DNA of 64,000 nt from contig CAZUZS010000020.1 in assembly GCA_964624795.1 (NCBI GenBank), positions 5,103-69,102 on the forward strand, in the 5' to 3' direction. The notes below the pieces were generated by a model, which saw nothing but the letters and a program-made list of their open reading frames with translations, had not been told where the DNA came from and did not search any database. A program made the position numbers and the translations under genes. Position 1 is the first letter of the stretch; every line of letters starts with the position of its first letter. The stretch is from CAZUZS01 sp964624795 (lineage in GTDB: Bacteria; Calditrichota; Calditrichia; RBG-13-44-9). Positions 35,003-43,118 of this stretch are shown in pieces.

Positions 35003-35918
35003 TTTCCTGCTCCTCCGCCTTGCCATGAAGCACGGCGATCTCATCTACGAATGCTTCTGCTTCTTCCAGGTGCATATCAAAAACGCGCGTCATCTCTTCC
35101 AGCGGAAATGCCTGTAATTTCGGATGCAACTGCAGCAATTTTTTCCAAACAGGATTATCCTCCAGAGTTTCCATTAGCGGAACCGGCTCAATACCGATTC
35201 CCCAAATATTCGTAATTCGCTCCGACACATGAACCAGCGCCACCAGGGTCTTCTCTTCAACCTGCGCCTCATCAATCCGGTGGTGGTCGCGGATGATGTT
35301 CGACAGATCTTCCGGCAGATTCCACTTCTGTGCCAGCCAATAGCCGGCATCATCATGACAAAAACCGATTGCAGCCTGCTCCGCCGCGTACAATCCCACC
35401 TGGTTTTCGATACTGTACTCGAATACTTTCTGGTATTCATCAGGGAAATAAAGCTGGAAGATTAATCGACCAAAATCGTGGAGCAAGCCGCCGATGAATC
35501 CGCTCTGGACGGAATTCATATTCAAATAGGTCGAAAGAACCGAGGCTACCTTTCCGGTGGCAGCTGAATGCTTCCAGAATCCAAGGAAATTAAAGTGCTC
35601 GTTTTCATGAATATGATAGAAGCTGCTAAACACGCTCATCGCGAAAACTAAATTGCGAATCTCATCCAGTCCCAGAAGCACAACCGCCTGACGAACACTT
35701 TGAACCTCTTTTGGAACACTGTAATAACCGCTGTTAACGATACGAAGAATTTTTGCGACCAGAGGCGGATCTTCTTCGATCAGATTGCTGATTTGCCTCA
35801 TAGATGAGTTTTCATCGGAAATCAGCGAAATCAGTTTGAAGGCGACCTGGGGTAATGTCGGCACCTCATTGATTCCTGCAAGTTCTTTTAAGAAATAATC
35901 TTTGCCATTCATAATCAT
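34986..35918 (-). CDS. HDOD-domain signalling protein
   Basis: A 310-residue protein with an HDOD domain (HD-related output domain) over about 12-215: VPTLPQVAFKLISLISDENSSMRQISNLIEEDPPLVAKILRIVNSGYYSV, then GGLLHDFGRLIF and a later HHRID. HDOD proteins act in bacterial signal transduction, often near chemotaxis, flagellar or c-di-GMP genes; most are thought not to be phosphodiesterases. The last 90 residues are helical. The start may be at 35918 or six bases downstream. A second HDOD gene lies 3 kb upstream in the same run. Confidence 0.88.
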   Translation of the reverse strand: MIMNGKDYFLKELAGINEVPTLPQVAFKLISLISDENSSMRQISNLIEEDPPLVAKILRIVNSGYYSVPKEVQSVRQAVVLLGLDEIRNLVFAMSVFSSFYHIHENEHFNFLGFWKHSAATGKVASVLSTYLNMNSVQSGFIGGLLHDFGRLIFQLYFPDEYQKVFEYSIENQVGLYAAEQAAIGFCHDDAGYWLAQKWNLPEDLSNIIRDHHRIDEAQVEEKTLVALVHVSERITNIWGIGIEPVPLMETLEDNPVWKKLLQLHPKLQAFPLEEMTRVFDMHLEEAEAFVDEIAVLHGKAEEQENEKRH

Positions 35919-35923
35919 ATCTT

Positions 35924-36529
35924 CTATTTAATTTTCATTTGTTTTTCGATTCTGCCGATCAATATCTGAGCCGCTTCCTCATAAGCCGCCTTATGCAACA
36001 ATTGCCTTTCCTTGGCATCCAGAGCAAGGGAGGGATCAGCTTCATCGTAACCCAAGACCTGGTAATCGCCCCCTTTTTTCTTTCCCGCGTCGATTTCCCC
36101 AATATTCTGCCAGCCCTTTTTTTCCGAGCTGTACAGACGGTAGGATATCCTCACGGAGAGTGAAGTGTTGGGTTTATAAAGAAGGAAGGGCAGGTTTTTC
36201 CCTTTACTGGTGCTGATGTTCTCGTACTCGAATTGCCCTGTCACTATCCACCGAACCGAAGAATCCTTTTGCGCCTGCATTGCAGGCAAATCCCATTGAG
36301 ACGGAACGGAATCCAGCACCTGCAAATAAAAACTGCCGCTGTTTCGCAGGGCGATTTCCAACTGGTGATTCAATTCCTCCGGATCACCCGCCATGTTCTG
36401 TCCGCTGAACGGCACAAATCCCAGGGGTTGCGGATTTTTGGCCAGTTTCCGACCCGACCCGCAGCCTGCGGCAAAAACAAAGAGGATTATCATTAGAATT
36501 TTAATCCAGCGTTTGCGCATATCACTCAT
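35924..36529 (-). CDS. Lipoprotein of the FlgO/CsgG-like type in the flagellar operon
   Basis: A 201-residue lipoprotein: MSDMRKRWIKILMIILFVFAAGC with lipobox AAGC. The mature part (GFVPFSGQNMAGDPEELNHQLEIALRNSGSF, then WIVTGQFEYENIS and LSVRISYRLYSSEKKGWQNIGEIDAG) resembles the alpha/beta fold of CsgG, TolB-N and the flagellar outer-membrane lipoprotein FlgO. A role at the outer membrane near the L ring is plausible but unproved. The start at 36529 overlaps the end of the upstream gene by eight bases; the Met at 36520 is an alternative. Confidence 0.65.
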   Translation of the reverse strand: MSDMRKRWIKILMIILFVFAAGCGSGRKLAKNPQPLGFVPFSGQNMAGDPEELNHQLEIALRNSGSFYLQVLDSVPSQWDLPAMQAQKDSSVRWIVTGQFEYENISTSKGKNLPFLLYKPNTSLSVRISYRLYSSEKKGWQNIGEIDAGKKKGGDYQVLGYDEADPSLALDAKERQLLHKAAYEEAAQILIGRIEKQMKIK

Positions 36530-36812
36530 CCATTTCCAATAAAAAGGTATATGTTTCGGCCACAACCCCGAGAGCCGTTTCCGGGATTGGTTGTCCAATG
36601 TCCAGCCCCGGCAGAAGTCCCAAAAGTTCGGAATTATAAATTATAGGAATATCATTTTCAGCGGCCGCCTCCGGGATTTTTTGCGCCACAACTCCCCGTC
36701 CCATACCAGTAAAACACGGGGCACCATTTTGAGCGGGCCGATAATACAGAGGCGCTGCGCAAGGCATATCTTTCGAACTATAATTATTAATGTTTTTCAC
36801 AACGTTTTTCAT
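36522..36812 (-). CDS. Stand-alone FlhB C-terminal domain protein (FlhX/FlhB2-like)
   Basis: A 96-residue soluble protein matching the cytoplasmic domain of the flagellar export switch FlhB after its autocleavage site: APLYYRPAQNGAPCFTGMGRGVVAQKIPEAAAENDIPIIYNSELLGLLPGLDIGQPIPE. The FlhB NPTH cleavage motif and the transmembrane half are absent. Such proteins (FhlX/FlhX) can replace the cleaved FlhB fragment in other bacteria. It probably helps switch export from rod/hook to filament proteins. It lies between cheY and the lipoprotein gene, overlapping the latter. Confidence 0.82.
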   Translation of the reverse strand: MKNVVKNINNYSSKDMPCAAPLYYRPAQNGAPCFTGMGRGVVAQKIPEAAAENDIPIIYNSELLGLLPGLDIGQPIPETALGVVAETYTFLLEMDE

Positions 36813-36851
36813 TTTCTAATATTAATTTTGACCAGTCTCTTCCGGCCTTCA

Positions 36852-37232
36852 TCAGGCAGGTTTCAGTACCTGGTCTATTTTTTCCTTTACCGTTTGCGGT
36901 GTAAAAGGCTTGATTACGTAGGAATTGACTTTTGCTTTCAGGGCTTCCAGAATGTCTTGCTTCATTCCCCGGGTGGTTACCATCAAGATCGGTATGCCAC
37001 TATATTTTTCGTCACTCCGAACCGCCTTGACAAAATCCAGACCGGACATATTTGGCATGTTCCAATCGGTAATGATAAAATCCGGGTTTTCCACATACAG
37101 CATGGCAAATGCATCCTTTCCGTCGCCGGCTTCCACAAAATTTTTATACCCCAGGGTTTTCAGGGTATTTAGCAGAATCCGCCGCATCGTGATCGAATCG
37201 TCCACAACCAGGAATTTCATGTCTTTATTCAT
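36852..37232 (-). CDS. cheY: CheY-like response regulator
   Basis: A 126-residue single receiver domain. Acidic pocket Asp11-Asp12 (VVDDSITMRRIL), phospho-acceptor Asp56 (FIITDWNMPNMSG), Thr86/Thr87 (MVTTRG) and Lys108 (VIKPF) are all present. DWNMPxMxG and VTTRG are characteristic of chemotaxis CheY rather than general receivers. AAGGAGATAT precedes the start. No cheA or receptor gene is in the window, so its kinase is elsewhere. It follows a CheR-like gene after a 111-base gap. Confidence 0.93.
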   Translation of the reverse strand: MNKDMKFLVVDDSITMRRILLNTLKTLGYKNFVEAGDGKDAFAMLYVENPDFIITDWNMPNMSGLDFVKAVRSDEKYSGIPILMVTTRGMKQDILEALKAKVNSYVIKPFTPQTVKEKIDQVLKPA

Positions 37233-37343
37233 ATTCTATATCTCCTTGTGCTGTTTACTTTTCCCTTTTTATAATGGGGAGCAGCCAGCTACCCGCCACG
37301 TCTCCGTGTAGAGTCGGGCACCGCGGTAGTGCCAGCCCTCATT

Positions 37344-38246
37344 TTAGCCGATCTTCTTATAACCAATTGCTCTCTTAAAATGGATAAGCTGGAATCCATG
37401 ATCGATATTATGAATGGACTCAAATTCTCCCAGAAACAGATAGCCTCCCGGATTCAACATTTGTGAGATCAGGTGTACCACGCGCGTCCGTTCGGGTCGA
37501 TCCAGGTGGATCAGCACATTCCGGCAAAACAGGGTGTCGATCTTTCCATCTTCATCGATCAATTGCGAACCGGACCATGTGCAAGCCCGGAGCTCTACCA
37601 TTTCCAGTATTTCTCTCGTCAACTCATATTGTCCGTTCGACTCGCTGAAATATTTCTTTAGATAATTTTTTTCAATTTTGTTTACCTTTGTTTTATCATA
37701 TCTGCTGAGTTTTGTCTGAATGCGGCTCTTCGGATCGAAAAGTGCTGTAATGTCCACGCTAAAGCGGTCGAGGAGCTCCGGAAATTGCTGACGAAGAATC
37801 ATGGCAAGTGTAAATGAATCGGTCTGATTTCCGGGGCCGGCCGTCATTATCCGAACGGAGGGAGAATTTTGGCTGCGCTTTGCGGCAATTAGTTCCGGCA
37901 AAACCACCAATTCGAAAGCTCTTAACTGCGAAGTCAAGGAGAAAAAACCGGGGTCCGCTTCCGTAACCAATCCCATAAGCCAGGCGATTTCCTCCTGGAC
38001 TGAAATATTGCGCTGCAGATATTCCAGGTAACTCTCGGAATCGAGCAAATCCAATATCTGCAAGCGCCTGCCTAGGCGGCTTTCCAGCACGTCTTTCTGT
38101 GTGCTCGACAAAAAAATTCCGGCATGACGATAAACCAGGTTTCGCAGTGCGTAGAAGGTATTATCCTTCAGACGCGTTGGTCTTCCATTTTCCGGCACTA
38201 TTTTTTCAGACACGAACTGATTTTCATTTTCTTTGATGAGTGGCAT
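37344..38246 (-). CDS. CheR-like methyltransferase with degenerate active site
   Basis: A 300-residue protein with CheR architecture: an N-terminal helical domain (about 28-95) and a Rossmann domain with CRNVLIHLDRPERTRVVHLISQMLNPGGYLFLGEFESI near the end. Two key places differ from working CheR. The TxFFR motif reads DPGFFSLTSQ (98-107), so the catalytic-site Arg is Ser. The SAM loop STGEEPYS reads PGNQTDSFT (138-146), losing the Glu pair, although the Asp of the DIT strand (165) remains. It may be an inactive or altered CheR used as a binding module. GGTGAGG supports the ATG at 38246; the in-frame extension upstream is not needed. Confidence 0.85.
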   Translation of the reverse strand: MPLIKENENQFVSEKIVPENGRPTRLKDNTFYALRNLVYRHAGIFLSSTQKDVLESRLGRRLQILDLLDSESYLEYLQRNISVQEEIAWLMGLVTEADPGFFSLTSQLRAFELVVLPELIAAKRSQNSPSVRIMTAGPGNQTDSFTLAMILRQQFPELLDRFSVDITALFDPKSRIQTKLSRYDKTKVNKIEKNYLKKYFSESNGQYELTREILEMVELRACTWSGSQLIDEDGKIDTLFCRNVLIHLDRPERTRVVHLISQMLNPGGYLFLGEFESIHNIDHGFQLIHFKRAIGYKKIG

Positions 38247-38254
38247 AGCCTCAC

Positions 38255-39136
38255 CTATTCCCTTATCAAGTCGATAAACAGTTGCGCTTTTTCCATCTCC
38301 GAGTTGAGTTCGAAGGTAAATTTTTCCATGTCCAACTCGTAAAGGCCGGGATGGAATTCCGACAGGATTTTCCATGCTGCATTGTCTTTTATCGAGAATT
38401 TTTGCAGGTCATGGTCGAAACCAACTCCCCATAGTTCGCATAGGGAATCTGATAAATGAACGACTGCGGCAAGGTCCCGCGCCGTTGTAGCTTGCTCCGG
38501 ACAGTGATGGAACCGAACAGAACTATGGATAGAGGCAGGAAAATTCCAGTGCTCAAGGAGCCAGCCGCCAACATCCGCATGTGTGCAGCCCAGTTCTTCG
38601 CGCTCCAATTCGATAACCGGCCTCCCCATTTCTTTGGATTTGGAAAGTATGTACCGGAACTTGTTGGAGAAGAATTGATCCAGAACCATTTTACCAATAT
38701 CATGAATAAGTGCAGCGACAAAATCCTCTCCATGATAATTCAAGGCCAGTTTGCGGGAGAAGGTGCGGGCAATTTGCCCCGTCCCGGCTGAATGAAGCCA
38801 AAACTTTTCCCGATCGAAATCCGGATTTGGTTTAAGCTTCGCGAATGTGCTGTACAAACTCACCGCAATGACGATGTTTGAAACCTGCTTCAGACCCAAC
38901 AATATAAGGGCTCTTTGCACATTGTCAATCCGGCCGGAAAAACCCCAAAGGGGCGAATTGGACACCTTAATGATCTTGGACGTCACACTGGGATCCTTTT
39001 CGATTACCCGGGCAATTTCACGCATGTTTGAAGCAGGACTGCGGATAAGATCCAGTATCTCGGCAGCAATATTGGGAAGCGTCGCCAGGCTTTCTATTCT
39101 GTTTACTTTTCGATGAACTTCCGGTGGCAAGTTCAT
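38255..39136 (-). CDS. HDOD-domain signalling protein (second copy)
   Basis: A 293-residue HDOD protein: IESLATLPNIAAEILDLIRSPASNMREIARVIEKDPSVTSKIIKVSNSPLWGF, then ALIHDIGKMVLDQFF, CTHADVGGWLLEHWNFP and a FHHCPE motif. It keeps more of the HD residues (LIHDIGK) than the copy at 34986-35918, but metal binding cannot be judged. The stop is eight bases before the CheR-like start, so the two are co-transcribed. The two HDOD proteins are clearly homologous but diverged. Confidence 0.88.
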   Translation of the reverse strand: MNLPPEVHRKVNRIESLATLPNIAAEILDLIRSPASNMREIARVIEKDPSVTSKIIKVSNSPLWGFSGRIDNVQRALILLGLKQVSNIVIAVSLYSTFAKLKPNPDFDREKFWLHSAGTGQIARTFSRKLALNYHGEDFVAALIHDIGKMVLDQFFSNKFRYILSKSKEMGRPVIELEREELGCTHADVGGWLLEHWNFPASIHSSVRFHHCPEQATTARDLAAVVHLSDSLCELWGVGFDHDLQKFSIKDNAAWKILSEFHPGLYELDMEKFTFELNSEMEKAQLFIDLIRE

Positions 39137-39202
39137 TGCATATTTTCCTTTTCTATTTTAGGATGATATTCCATCAGACAAGTTTTAGTATCGATGACCA
39201 AT

Positions 39203-40969
39203 TCAGCCGGTTTCCGCAATTTTTCTCCGGGCATTTATTATCCAATCCATCGATCCGGTGTTTAGTCCGCTGGCTGTTTTGAGCAGACTTTCCTGCAAAG
39301 GGAAGATTCGCTGTTCCATCTCCACACTTAATTTAGTTTGGCTTTCATTATCGTCCGGAAAATCCGTAATGTTTAGACCTGCCTCCGCCAATTCCGAAAA
39401 GAAAAGCTGGGCAGCCGGTGGGTCCTGTTTCAGCAGGCGGGTCACCAACAAAAGATGATCCAGATGCCCGCTTCGAACATAATATTCTCTCAGGGCTTTC
39501 AATTTTTGATTACTTGGTTTTGCCAGCCAATTCGAAAAAAAACGTTCTGCATATTCCGGTGGGAGATAGTTGACAAGATGCAGAAGAATCGAAATTCTAT
39601 CGGGGTCGAAGTGCACCAATTCCTGTTCCAAAAAGGATAAAGATTTGGCGGGGTACTTAACCATTCCACGGATGGCAGCTTCCCGAATCTGTTTATCCCC
39701 ATGTACCAGGTATTTCTTAAAAACACTCCAAAGATTTTCATCTGCAAATTGCCGTAAATTTGCCAATGTTCGCGCAAGCGAGTCGATGCCCGAATCACTG
39801 AGCCGTGCGAGCAATATCTTTTTGGCTTCCGGCATTTCACTGAGAGCTGCAAGCAGGAGCATGGCTTCTTTTTCTTCTTTATCTTTCAACCGGGAGAAGT
39901 AGTCGATTAGCTGCGAATCATAAATAATCGCCTTGCGGTGAAGCAGAAACTTCAGAATCTGTAAACGAGTTTTCTTTTCTAATTTCAGGAAGCGGCTAAG
40001 GAATAAAGAATGAAATCTGATTACAAATTCATAAACGGTTTCCTCTACTTCGTTTTTTGCCGGGCTGGTTATAAACTCCGTAATTAAAACCTCAAGGGCA
40101 CCCGCATACGGCATACGGCTAAGGCACGTCAGGTAAGCGGCGACAGGAATTTCCCCCGCATATTGCTCCCATACACCGGCGATTATTGGGAAAAGGGTTG
40201 CAGGCAGCATAACATGTTTGTTATGCCTGAGAATAGAGGCAATTGCCTTCAGCGCCTCATCTTCTATGCCAAGCTCCGGATTCTGCAGCCAGCAAATCAG
40301 CAAATTCAGACCACCGTCATAGCCAGTATCCTGAATGAAATTAACAAAAGAGAGCATTACGGCAGAGTCTCCCCGCAGCAGATCCGGCGACAGAATCATT
40401 TTTTCCCAATGCATCACAATTCGCAGAATAGCATTCAGGAGCGCCGGGTTTTGGGATTCGGCACGGGTGTAGATATCCAACATAAGGTGAAGCGCCCGGA
40501 TTTCGTGCTGCTTTCCAAGGCTTTCGTAGACCGCCGTTCTTACAGCTTCCACCGGGTCCGTCATCATTTCCAAAAGGATGCTGGATGCTGAGGCATCGTT
40601 AATATCCCCCAGAAGCCTGGCTGCAATTGTGCGGACTGTCGTATTTTCTGATTTTGAGATTCGGCGAAGCGGAAATATCGCCTCTGTTCCAAGATCTCTT
40701 AAAATTTCCATTGCCAGGCTGGTTACCGAAATTTGCGGGGAATGCAGTGTGTCGGCAACAATTTCAGCTATCTGGCGCGTCTTATTGTGGGCGAAAATCC
40801 GGTGTAAGCTATCGCGAATAATCGGATGGCTGTCCGAAAAATGGGCCGAGAGAATTTTAAAAATATGAGGATCATCAAGCTTCCCCAATTCCAGTATGGC
40901 GCGATTACGCAGACCGATATCGGAATGCATGAGCTGTTTCAGGTAAAAAACGGTATTGCCTTCCTGCAT
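39203..40969 (-). CDS. HEAT-repeat protein, first gene of the flagellar/chemotaxis run
   Basis: A 588-residue alpha-helical repeat protein. Repeats such as RNRAILELGKLDDPHIFKILSAHF, SLAMEILRDLGTEAIFPLRRI, RTIAARLLGDINDASASSILLEMM and RTAVYESLGKQHEIRALHLML are regular HEAT units with the Asp/Arg helix-turn-helix spacing. The C-terminal half has looser repeats and ends with ESLLKTASGLNTGSMDWIINARRKI. No enzyme motif or signal peptide is present, so it is a cytoplasmic scaffold. It is preceded by AGGGA and a near-perfect sigma54 promoter, making it the head of the 14-gene run. Its partner is unknown. Confidence 0.82.
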   Translation of the reverse strand: MQEGNTVFYLKQLMHSDIGLRNRAILELGKLDDPHIFKILSAHFSDSHPIIRDSLHRIFAHNKTRQIAEIVADTLHSPQISVTSLAMEILRDLGTEAIFPLRRISKSENTTVRTIAARLLGDINDASASSILLEMMTDPVEAVRTAVYESLGKQHEIRALHLMLDIYTRAESQNPALLNAILRIVMHWEKMILSPDLLRGDSAVMLSFVNFIQDTGYDGGLNLLICWLQNPELGIEDEALKAIASILRHNKHVMLPATLFPIIAGVWEQYAGEIPVAAYLTCLSRMPYAGALEVLITEFITSPAKNEVEETVYEFVIRFHSLFLSRFLKLEKKTRLQILKFLLHRKAIIYDSQLIDYFSRLKDKEEKEAMLLLAALSEMPEAKKILLARLSDSGIDSLARTLANLRQFADENLWSVFKKYLVHGDKQIREAAIRGMVKYPAKSLSFLEQELVHFDPDRISILLHLVNYLPPEYAERFFSNWLAKPSNQKLKALREYYVRSGHLDHLLLVTRLLKQDPPAAQLFFSELAEAGLNITDFPDDNESQTKLSVEMEQRIFPLQESLLKTASGLNTGSMDWIINARRKIAETG

Positions 40970-41001
40970 TTAAAAATTCCCTGTTTTAACAATACCATTT
41001 C

Positions 41002-41017
41002 AGCAAGCAGTGTGCCA
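41002..41017 (-). promoter_or_regulatory. Sigma54 (RpoN) promoter of the flagellar/HDOD operon
   Basis: Read on the minus strand, TGGCAC-ACTGC-TTGCT matches the RpoN consensus (TGGCACG-N4-TTGCW) at every strongly conserved position, with the invariant GG and GC doublets ten bases apart. Transcription would start near 40991, about 20 bases before the HEAT-protein ATG, with AGGGA in between. A sigma54 activator protein should exist but is not in this window. Confidence 0.85.
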
Positions 41018-41453
41018 CGAGAAGGTTGCGGGGAACCGGACCGCAGGTATTCCAGCTTATTCCTTTTGTTTACAACGTGTTAAAAATCTCATCCTCGGTT
41101 CGTCCTGTTTAGAAATGAACTGTTTTTCGTCAGTTCTTTTAATTGTTTTCAACACATGCGTACGCTGCCGCTAATTCCGCGGTGGACCAAAAATTATCAC
41201 AGACTGGTACCTCGCTGCTGTTTCTTTTGCATGATTGCGAGAAGTTTAGGAACTCCGGCAAACACTCCCGTATGTTCGCAGTATTAATCGAAGATCTAAT
41301 TCGTTTACTTGCCAGGTCTTCAATAATGACCATCGGAACAACGAAAAATGAAATACCCATTCCTCGCCAAAATTATGCAGATTGATTTATATAGCAGTTG
41401 AATTACCTTGTAGAATATATTACTTTTTGATCTTGGTAAAATATAATGGGAAA
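41018..41453. other. Intergenic region upstream of the sigma54 promoter
   Basis: A 436-base spacer between divergent transcripts. It should hold the enhancer sites for a sigma54 activator and the promoter of the amidase gene. I see no gene; opposing readings of 73 and 80 codons at 41139-41385 lack ribosome-binding sites and family resemblance. Confidence 0.5.
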
Positions 41454-43058
41454 ATGAACCGGCGTTTTTTTTTAAAAAATTTACCTTTCTTCAGTGTATT
41501 TGCATTTAAAATTCAAAATGCCATTGGCGGTGCATTAGCGCGTCTAATCGTCCCACCTCAGGATGGGTCCGCGGCAACTTTTGTTACCATTAAATCCGCG
41601 GACAAAACTGCCAGCCAGGTACGTATCTGGTGGAATAATATGCTGGGCTATATATCTGCCCCGCAGTTTGCAAAAAGCCTGGGTTATCATACCTACATAA
41701 ATGAAGACAAGCGTAAAATTGTGCTGTATTTGCCGCAGAACCAGGTGGTGGTCACCGCCGATAACGCTTTTATTATTGTTGATGATGACACTTTTCAGAT
41801 GCCGGCACCGGCGTTGTGGCACGACAATCAGATTTACCTTCCCCTCACTTATGCCATCCCTTTGCTGAACCGGCACACCACGTTAAATCTGAATTATGAT
41901 GAAAAGCAGCAAGCAATAGAAGTAACAGAAAACAATGTCAACATCCCCACGGTCACAATTTCAGAGAAAGAAAACGGGACCGTAATCCGGATACGCACTA
42001 CCAGGGAATTTTCCAGGCCGGACATCACGGCGGACATGCGCTACGGTTGGCTGCATGTCGATTTTTATGGCGGTAAGGTGGATACGAATCTTGCCAGCCG
42101 GACCAAACCTGAAGGCCTCGTGCGCAAGATAAAGACATTCCAGTTTTCCGAATTAGCCAGCCTGGCCTTCTATCTGAGCAAAGAACCACTCTCCCGGGAA
42201 ATAATCCTAAAGCCACAGGATGACGAAGTCCTGGTGGTATTGCGCACCAAGGAGAACATCTCGGAGGAGGAGATCTCGGAGTTAAGGGAGGAAGAGCCCG
42301 CCCCGCACGAAGCGTCCGACGATTTGAAAAAGCAGTTGGAAGAGGAAAGGAACAAATGGCTTATCGATGTGATCATCATCGATGCCGGACATGGCGGAAA
42401 AGACCCGGGTACTACCGGGCCAGGCAAAACATACGAGAAAGATATTGTGCTTCCCATTGCTCTGAAATTGGGAAAAATTATTAACAAGGAAATGCCGGAT
42501 GTAAAGGTGGTTTATACCCGTGATAAGGATCGGTTTATTCCGCTAAAACGCCGGACACAAATTGCCAATGAGCACAACGGAAAAGTCTTTATCAGCATCC
42601 ATGCCAACGCCAACGAAAAGAAAAGAGCCAGCGGGTTTGAGACCTACATTCTTGGTCCGGAGAAGGGAGAAATGGCGCAGGAGGTTGTGCTCAAGGAGAA
42701 TTCGGTTATCAATTTCGAAGACGCCAGCACCCGTGAAGAATATCAGGGAATAAACCGGATACTGGCTACCATGGCACAAAACGCCTTTTCGCGGCAGAGC
42801 GAATACCTGGCTTCGCTGGTTCAGCAGGAATTAGACCACCAATTGCACAGCATAAACATGCCGAACAGGGGAGTTAAACAAGGTCCGTTCTGGGTGATGG
42901 TGGGAGCCACCATGCCGAATATCCTGGTGGAAACAGGCTTTGTTTCCAATGCATTCGATCGCAAGATCTTAAAAACATCCGCCTACCAGCACAAGATCGC
43001 CCAGGGCATATTCGAGGGATTCAAGAGGTTCAAGCGCGATTACGAAAGCGCGATTTAG
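41454..43058 (+). CDS. N-acetylmuramoyl-L-alanine amidase with Tat signal
   Basis: A 534-residue periplasmic cell-wall hydrolase. The N-terminus MNRRFFLKNLPFFSVFAF carries a twin-arginine motif (RRFFLK), as in E. coli AmiA/AmiC. Residues about 40-145 resemble copper-amine-oxidase-N-like domains and 160-260 an AMIN domain. A charged linker (EEEISELREEEPAPHE) leads to an Amidase_3 catalytic domain with zinc ligands in IDAGHGGKDPG, the Glu in YEKDIVL and the His in SIHANAN. The domain ends with NILVETGFVSN. GGGA precedes the ATG at 41454; an upstream extension to 41382 would bury the Tat motif. murI follows 60 bases downstream. Confidence 0.9.
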   Translation: MNRRFFLKNLPFFSVFAFKIQNAIGGALARLIVPPQDGSAATFVTIKSADKTASQVRIWWNNMLGYISAPQFAKSLGYHTYINEDKRKIVLYLPQNQVVVTADNAFIIVDDDTFQMPAPALWHDNQIYLPLTYAIPLLNRHTTLNLNYDEKQQAIEVTENNVNIPTVTISEKENGTVIRIRTTREFSRPDITADMRYGWLHVDFYGGKVDTNLASRTKPEGLVRKIKTFQFSELASLAFYLSKEPLSREIILKPQDDEVLVVLRTKENISEEEISELREEEPAPHEASDDLKKQLEEERNKWLIDVIIIDAGHGGKDPGTTGPGKTYEKDIVLPIALKLGKIINKEMPDVKVVYTRDKDRFIPLKRRTQIANEHNGKVFISIHANANEKKRASGFETYILGPEKGEMAQEVVLKENSVINFEDASTREEYQGINRILATMAQNAFSRQSEYLASLVQQELDHQLHSINMPNRGVKQGPFWVMVGATMPNILVETGFVSNAFDRKILKTSAYQHKIAQGIFEGFKRFKRDYESAI

Positions 43059-43118
43059 CAGCATGACGCAATCAACTGACGAATTTTTGAAAACTCTTTT
43101 CAACTCACTATAGACAAG

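Noticed and set aside
37305..37343. TGGCAC motif before cheY resembling a sigma54 site
   Set aside because: The GG and GC doublets are 12 bases apart instead of 10, and no TTGC follows; it is better explained as a GGCAC/GTGCC hairpin.
361..41197. 15-base word TGGACCAAAAATTAT near 361 and near 41183
   Set aside because: Pairs of matching 15-mers are expected by chance in 64 kb, and the two contexts (inside the region after gmhA and an intergenic region) share nothing else.
41139..41385. Two opposed small readings (73 and 80 codons) upstream of the amidase
   Set aside because: No ribosome-binding site, no promoter, composition unlike neighbours; more likely chance in an intergenic region.
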